Assembly: GCA_021107605.1 (NCBI GenBank)
Contig: JAIOSN010000192.1
Span: 1-6,382 of the forward strand
Direction: 5' to 3'
From: Anaerolineae bacterium
GTDB lineage: Bacteria > Chloroflexota > Anaerolineae > B4-G1 > SLSP01
Length of the DNA stretch: 6,382 nt
How positions within the stretch are numbered: position 1 is the first letter of the stretch; each line of letters starts with the position of its first letter. Below the pieces are notes generated by a model. That model saw nothing but the letters and a program-made list of their open reading frames with translations. It was not told the DNA's origin and did no database searches. This document shows positions 3,749 to 6,382 of the stretch, piece by piece. A program made the position numbers and the translations under genes.

Positions 3749-6382
3749 ATGCGCGTTTTACGGCCCCAGCTATGGCGATTATTAGTAGTAATGTTGTTGG
3801 CCTCAGTCTCTTGTTCCCAATTACCTGATATCTTTCCGGTGATGAGAGAGGGCGGGGGGAATGCTACCGGGACGGATTCCCCCACACCTGAAGTGCAGTT
3901 GGATGCGATAACGCTGCCGCCAACTGTGGTGGAATTCATGCCGCGTTCCGGGCAGGTGCTGGTGGCCGAGGACGCCGTGATCTCCGTGCTTTTCGACCAG
4001 CCCATGAACCGTGATAGCGTGGAAGAGGCGTTACACGTTACTCCAGAAGTGGAGGGCGAGTTCGCTTGGCAAAATGATCGTGAATTGTACTTTACGCCCA
4101 AGGTGTTGGCGGCGGCCAAAGAATATCAGGTCTCTTTGGGGACGAGCGCTAGCTCTCAACAAGGGCTTAAGTTGGGGCGGGCGTTGGCTTTCTCTTTCTC
4201 CACCAGAGGGCCATTGGAGGTGACTCGTCTCACCCCCACCGCCGGAGCGGTGGATTTTCGGACAGATACTCCGCTGCTGATCGCTTTTAACCAGCCGGTC
4301 GTGGTGCTCAACTGCACCGGGCAGGTAGCCGGCAAAACACCAGATTGTCCGGCCTTACCGCTCAGTGGTACACCCCGCATCAACGGTGAAGGTTTTTGGG
4401 TGAATACCTCGCTCTACCGCTTTGAGCCACGCTTGGGGTGGAACGCGGGGCAAGAGTACGCTATGGAATTGGCACGCACTTTCACCAGCGTGGCCGGCGC
4501 CAGTTTGACCGACCCGTATCGTTGGAGCTTCACCTCCGCTGAACCGCGTATTCTCACCACCCAGCCGGGGAATGGGGACGAGGATGTCCTCCTGACGGTT
4601 GGCGTGCGGGTAGCCTTCAGTACCCCCATGGATCCAGCAGCTAACGGCAGTGCTTTCTCCTTGCTTGCTCAGAATGGGGAACCGGTGCCCGGCGTATTGA
4701 CCTGGGCTGATGGGGGTGCCGAGTTGGTCTTTACACCCACTCAGCGGTTGGCATTGGGAACTCGCTATCTGGCGATGGTAAACGAGAATGCCCGCGCCTT
4801 GACCGGTGCGCCGTTGAGGACGTCCCCCCAGTTGAAGACGTCCTTCCATTGGGCTTTCACCACCGTCCCCTATCCGGCCGCCCGGAGCATCACTCCCGAG
4901 GATGGTCGTGACAACGTGGAACTGTATGAATCAGTAAAGATATCTTTTGTCGGCGCGGTGGATCAGGATTCCGTTGTGGAGCAGCTGGTGATCACGCCTA
5001 CTGTAGCTGCCGAGGAGCGCTATCTGCGCTGGGAAGGGCGGCGGGTACTACATCTTTCCTGGCCTAAAGAGCCACGGACTGTATACTGCGTGTCAGTGCC
5101 GTCCGGGATCAGCGATATCTACGGTCACAAGACTGAGAGCGGGTTACAGTCTTGTTTCACTACCGGTGACCTGCGACCGATTTTTGCTGTTGCTACGCCG
5201 TTGGATACTATCACCTTGGATGCCGGTGAGACGCCTGAGATTTACGTCCTCTCCCGCAATGCTGATCTGGTCTCATTTGCTCTGCGCACTATCATCCCTG
5301 ATGATTTTCTTGGCTATGAAAATGTTGAAGGCCCTATCTTGCGGCGTTGGAGTGAGTATTTTCGTAATGAACCCAACAAGATGGAGCTCACCCCGGTGGA
5401 GTTGACCAGTCACGGCGCGGCGTTGCCGACCGGTTATTATCAACTCTCTTGGACTTTACCTGAAGCGAGCATTTGGCGCTCTAATCTCCGCATTGCGGTG
5501 GTGGATAGCCATCTGACGTTGAAGATGAGCGCCGATGAGGCGTTGATCTGGGCCACCGATCTCGCTAGCGGGCAACCGATCACGGCTACCGAAGTGCGGC
5601 TCCTGGATGAGACCGGGTCACTGGTCGCGGCGGGCACCACCGACGCTGATGGGTTGGCAAAATTGCGCATTGGCCCGTTGGAATCCCTCTGGGATCATTA
5701 CTTGGCCGTGATGGGGGAACCGGGGCAACCTACCTTTGGCGTCTCCGCGAGCAACTGGAATGAGGGCGCACGTCCCTGGGAATTCGGTATCGACTCGGAG
5801 TATGGACATTTGGTACCTTACAATGTCTATCTCTACTCGGATCGACCTATCTACCGGCCAGGCCAGATGGTGCGGGTACGCGGTATTTTGCGGGCGGAGC
5901 GTGATGTCCGTTATAGTTTGCCGGATCTGGAACGCACCATTGAGTTGAGCTTGCGCGATCCCCATTGGGATACTATTTACACGACGACCGCGACGCTTTC
6001 GGAGTTGGGGGGCTTTGAGGCCGATTTTGAGCTCACCTCAGTGGCGGAAGTGGGGGAATATGCTATCCTGGCCCGGCTGGAAGGGGTGGAGCGGAATTGG
6101 GAGTTGCCCTTTGCGGTGGCCGCTTACCGGAAACCGGAGTTCGAGGTCTTGGTTATGCCGGAGGTGGCCGACATCTTGCAGGGGAAGACGGCGCGTGTGC
6201 TGGTGGAATCTAGCTATTATTTCGGCGGCGCGGTGAGCGCGGCTCCCGTGCAGTGGAAGGTTTACGCGCGGCCGGCTCACTTCGCACCGGGGATTGAAGG
6301 CAGGTGGCGTTGGGGGGGGGGCGGTGGCTGGTGGCAACCGGAACCGGAATCGGAGAGCATCGCGGAAGGAGAGGCCACGACA
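3749..6382 (+). CDS. Alpha-2-macroglobulin family lipoprotein with N-terminal SbsA-like Ig domains (3' end outside window)
   Basis: The reading frame is open for 878 codons and runs off the window. The N-terminus is a signal sequence (RLLVVMLLASVSC, with C22 a likely lipidation site; S19 makes the lipobox slightly atypical), followed by a Gly/Thr/Pro linker (about 34-58). Four consecutive Ig-like domains of SbsA/Big_5 type follow at about 60-152, 155-263, 267-373 and 376-473. Typical signatures are PRSGQV...ISVLFDQPM, LTPTAGAVDF...LLIAFNQPV, QPGNGDEDV...VAFSTPM and SITPEDGRDNV. Next come macroglobulin domains: TDLASGQPI...TDADGLAKL (603-639), the family hallmark SDRPIYRPGQMVRVRG (697-712), ELGGFEADF (752-760) and YRKPEFEVLV (793-802). 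The bait region, any thioester (CGEQ-type) motif and the complement-like C-terminal domain would lie beyond the end, so protease trapping cannot be judged. C189/C200 and C447/C469 could be disulfide pairs. The family acts as extracytoplasmic protease-trapping or envelope-protection protein in bacteria. Confidence 0.9.
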   Translation, partial: MRVLRPQLWRLLVVMLLASVSCSQLPDIFPVMREGGGNATGTDSPTPEVQLDAITLPPTVVEFMPRSGQVLVAEDAVISVLFDQPMNRDSVEEALHVTPEVEGEFAWQNDRELYFTPKVLAAAKEYQVSLGTSASSQQGLKLGRALAFSFSTRGPLEVTRLTPTAGAVDFRTDTPLLIAFNQPVVVLNCTGQVAGKTPDCPALPLSGTPRINGEGFWVNTSLYRFEPRLGWNAGQEYAMELARTFTSVAGASLTDPYRWSFTSAEPRILTTQPGNGDEDVLLTVGVRVAFSTPMDPAANGSAFSLLAQNGEPVPGVLTWADGGAELVFTPTQRLALGTRYLAMVNENARALTGAPLRTSPQLKTSFHWAFTTVPYPAARSITPEDGRDNVELYESVKISFVGAVDQDSVVEQLVITPTVAAEERYLRWEGRRVLHLSWPKEPRTVYCVSVPSGISDIYGHKTESGLQSCFTTGDLRPIFAVATPLDTITLDAGETPEIYVLSRNADLVSFALRTIIPDDFLGYENVEGPILRRWSEYFRNEPNKMELTPVELTSHGAALPTGYYQLSWTLPEASIWRSNLRIAVVDSHLTLKMSADEALIWATDLASGQPITATEVRLLDETGSLVAAGTTDADGLAKLRIGPLESLWDHYLAVMGEPGQPTFGVSASNWNEGARPWEFGIDSEYGHLVPYNVYLYSDRPIYRPGQMVRVRGILRAERDVRYSLPDLERTIELSLRDPHWDTIYTTTATLSELGGFEADFELTSVAEVGEYAILARLEGVERNWELPFAVAAYRKPEFEVLVMPEVADILQGKTARVLVESSYYFGGAVSAAPVQWKVYARPAHFAPGIEGRWRWGGGGGWWQPEPESESIAEGEATT
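6312..6321 (+). repeat. Ten-G homopolymer inside the macroglobulin gene
   Basis: A run of ten G encodes part of a WRWGGGGGWW segment (residues 853-862), a probable flexible loop after the fourth macroglobulin-like domain begins. The frame stays open and plausible on both sides with ten G. Such tracts are prone to replication slippage and sequencing error. Confidence 0.9.

Noticed and set aside
4355..4849. Minus-strand frame of 164 codons inside the macroglobulin gene
   Set aside because: It lies antisense to a well-supported coding region with clear domain signatures and has no domain or start signal of its own.

Overview
The window holds two divergently arranged units of what looks like a bacterial chromosome with moderately high GC content. 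I infer Chloroflexota (Anaerolineae or Caldilineae type). The reasons are a long multidomain PhnE permease, a lipoprotein-type alpha-2-macroglobulin with SbsA-like Ig domains, and degenerate heptanucleotide tandem repeats in the intergenic DNA. That taxonomic reading comes from family knowledge, not from a marker gene.

Left part (44-3470, minus strand): a complete phnD-phnC-phnE operon for an ABC importer of phosphonate or a related reduced-phosphorus compound. It has a near-consensus promoter (3442-3470), a lipoprotein solute-binding protein (phnD, 2498-3394), an attenuator-like hairpin with a U-tract (2422-2469), the ATPase (phnC, 1619-2407), the permease (phnE, 100-1617) starting 1 nt after the phnC stop, and a clear intrinsic terminator (44-76). 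PhnD captures the ligand outside the membrane, PhnE forms the channel and PhnC hydrolyses ATP. No C-P lyase, phosphonatase or phosphite dehydrogenase gene is present in the window, so the fate of the substrate is unknown.

Middle (3395-3748): a 354-bp divergent intergenic region. It holds the phnD promoter, two different tandem arrays with 7-bp units (3495-3522 and 3580-3656), and a candidate promoter and ribosome binding site for the rightward gene.

Right part (3749-6382, plus strand): the first 878 codons of a large exported alpha-2-macroglobulin-family protein, cut off by the window end. It has a lipoprotein-like signal, about four Ig-like (SbsA/Big_5 type) domains, and then the first macroglobulin domains with the characteristic DRPIYRPGQ motif.

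The most unusual item is PhnE. Its 505 residues are nearly twice the family norm, with an extra N-terminal membrane region and an Ig/TIG-like domain of about 110 residues inserted in the first extracytoplasmic loop. The second is the phnD-phnC attenuator hairpin, which is built from inverted heptamer repeats and pairs fully only in the phn transcript.
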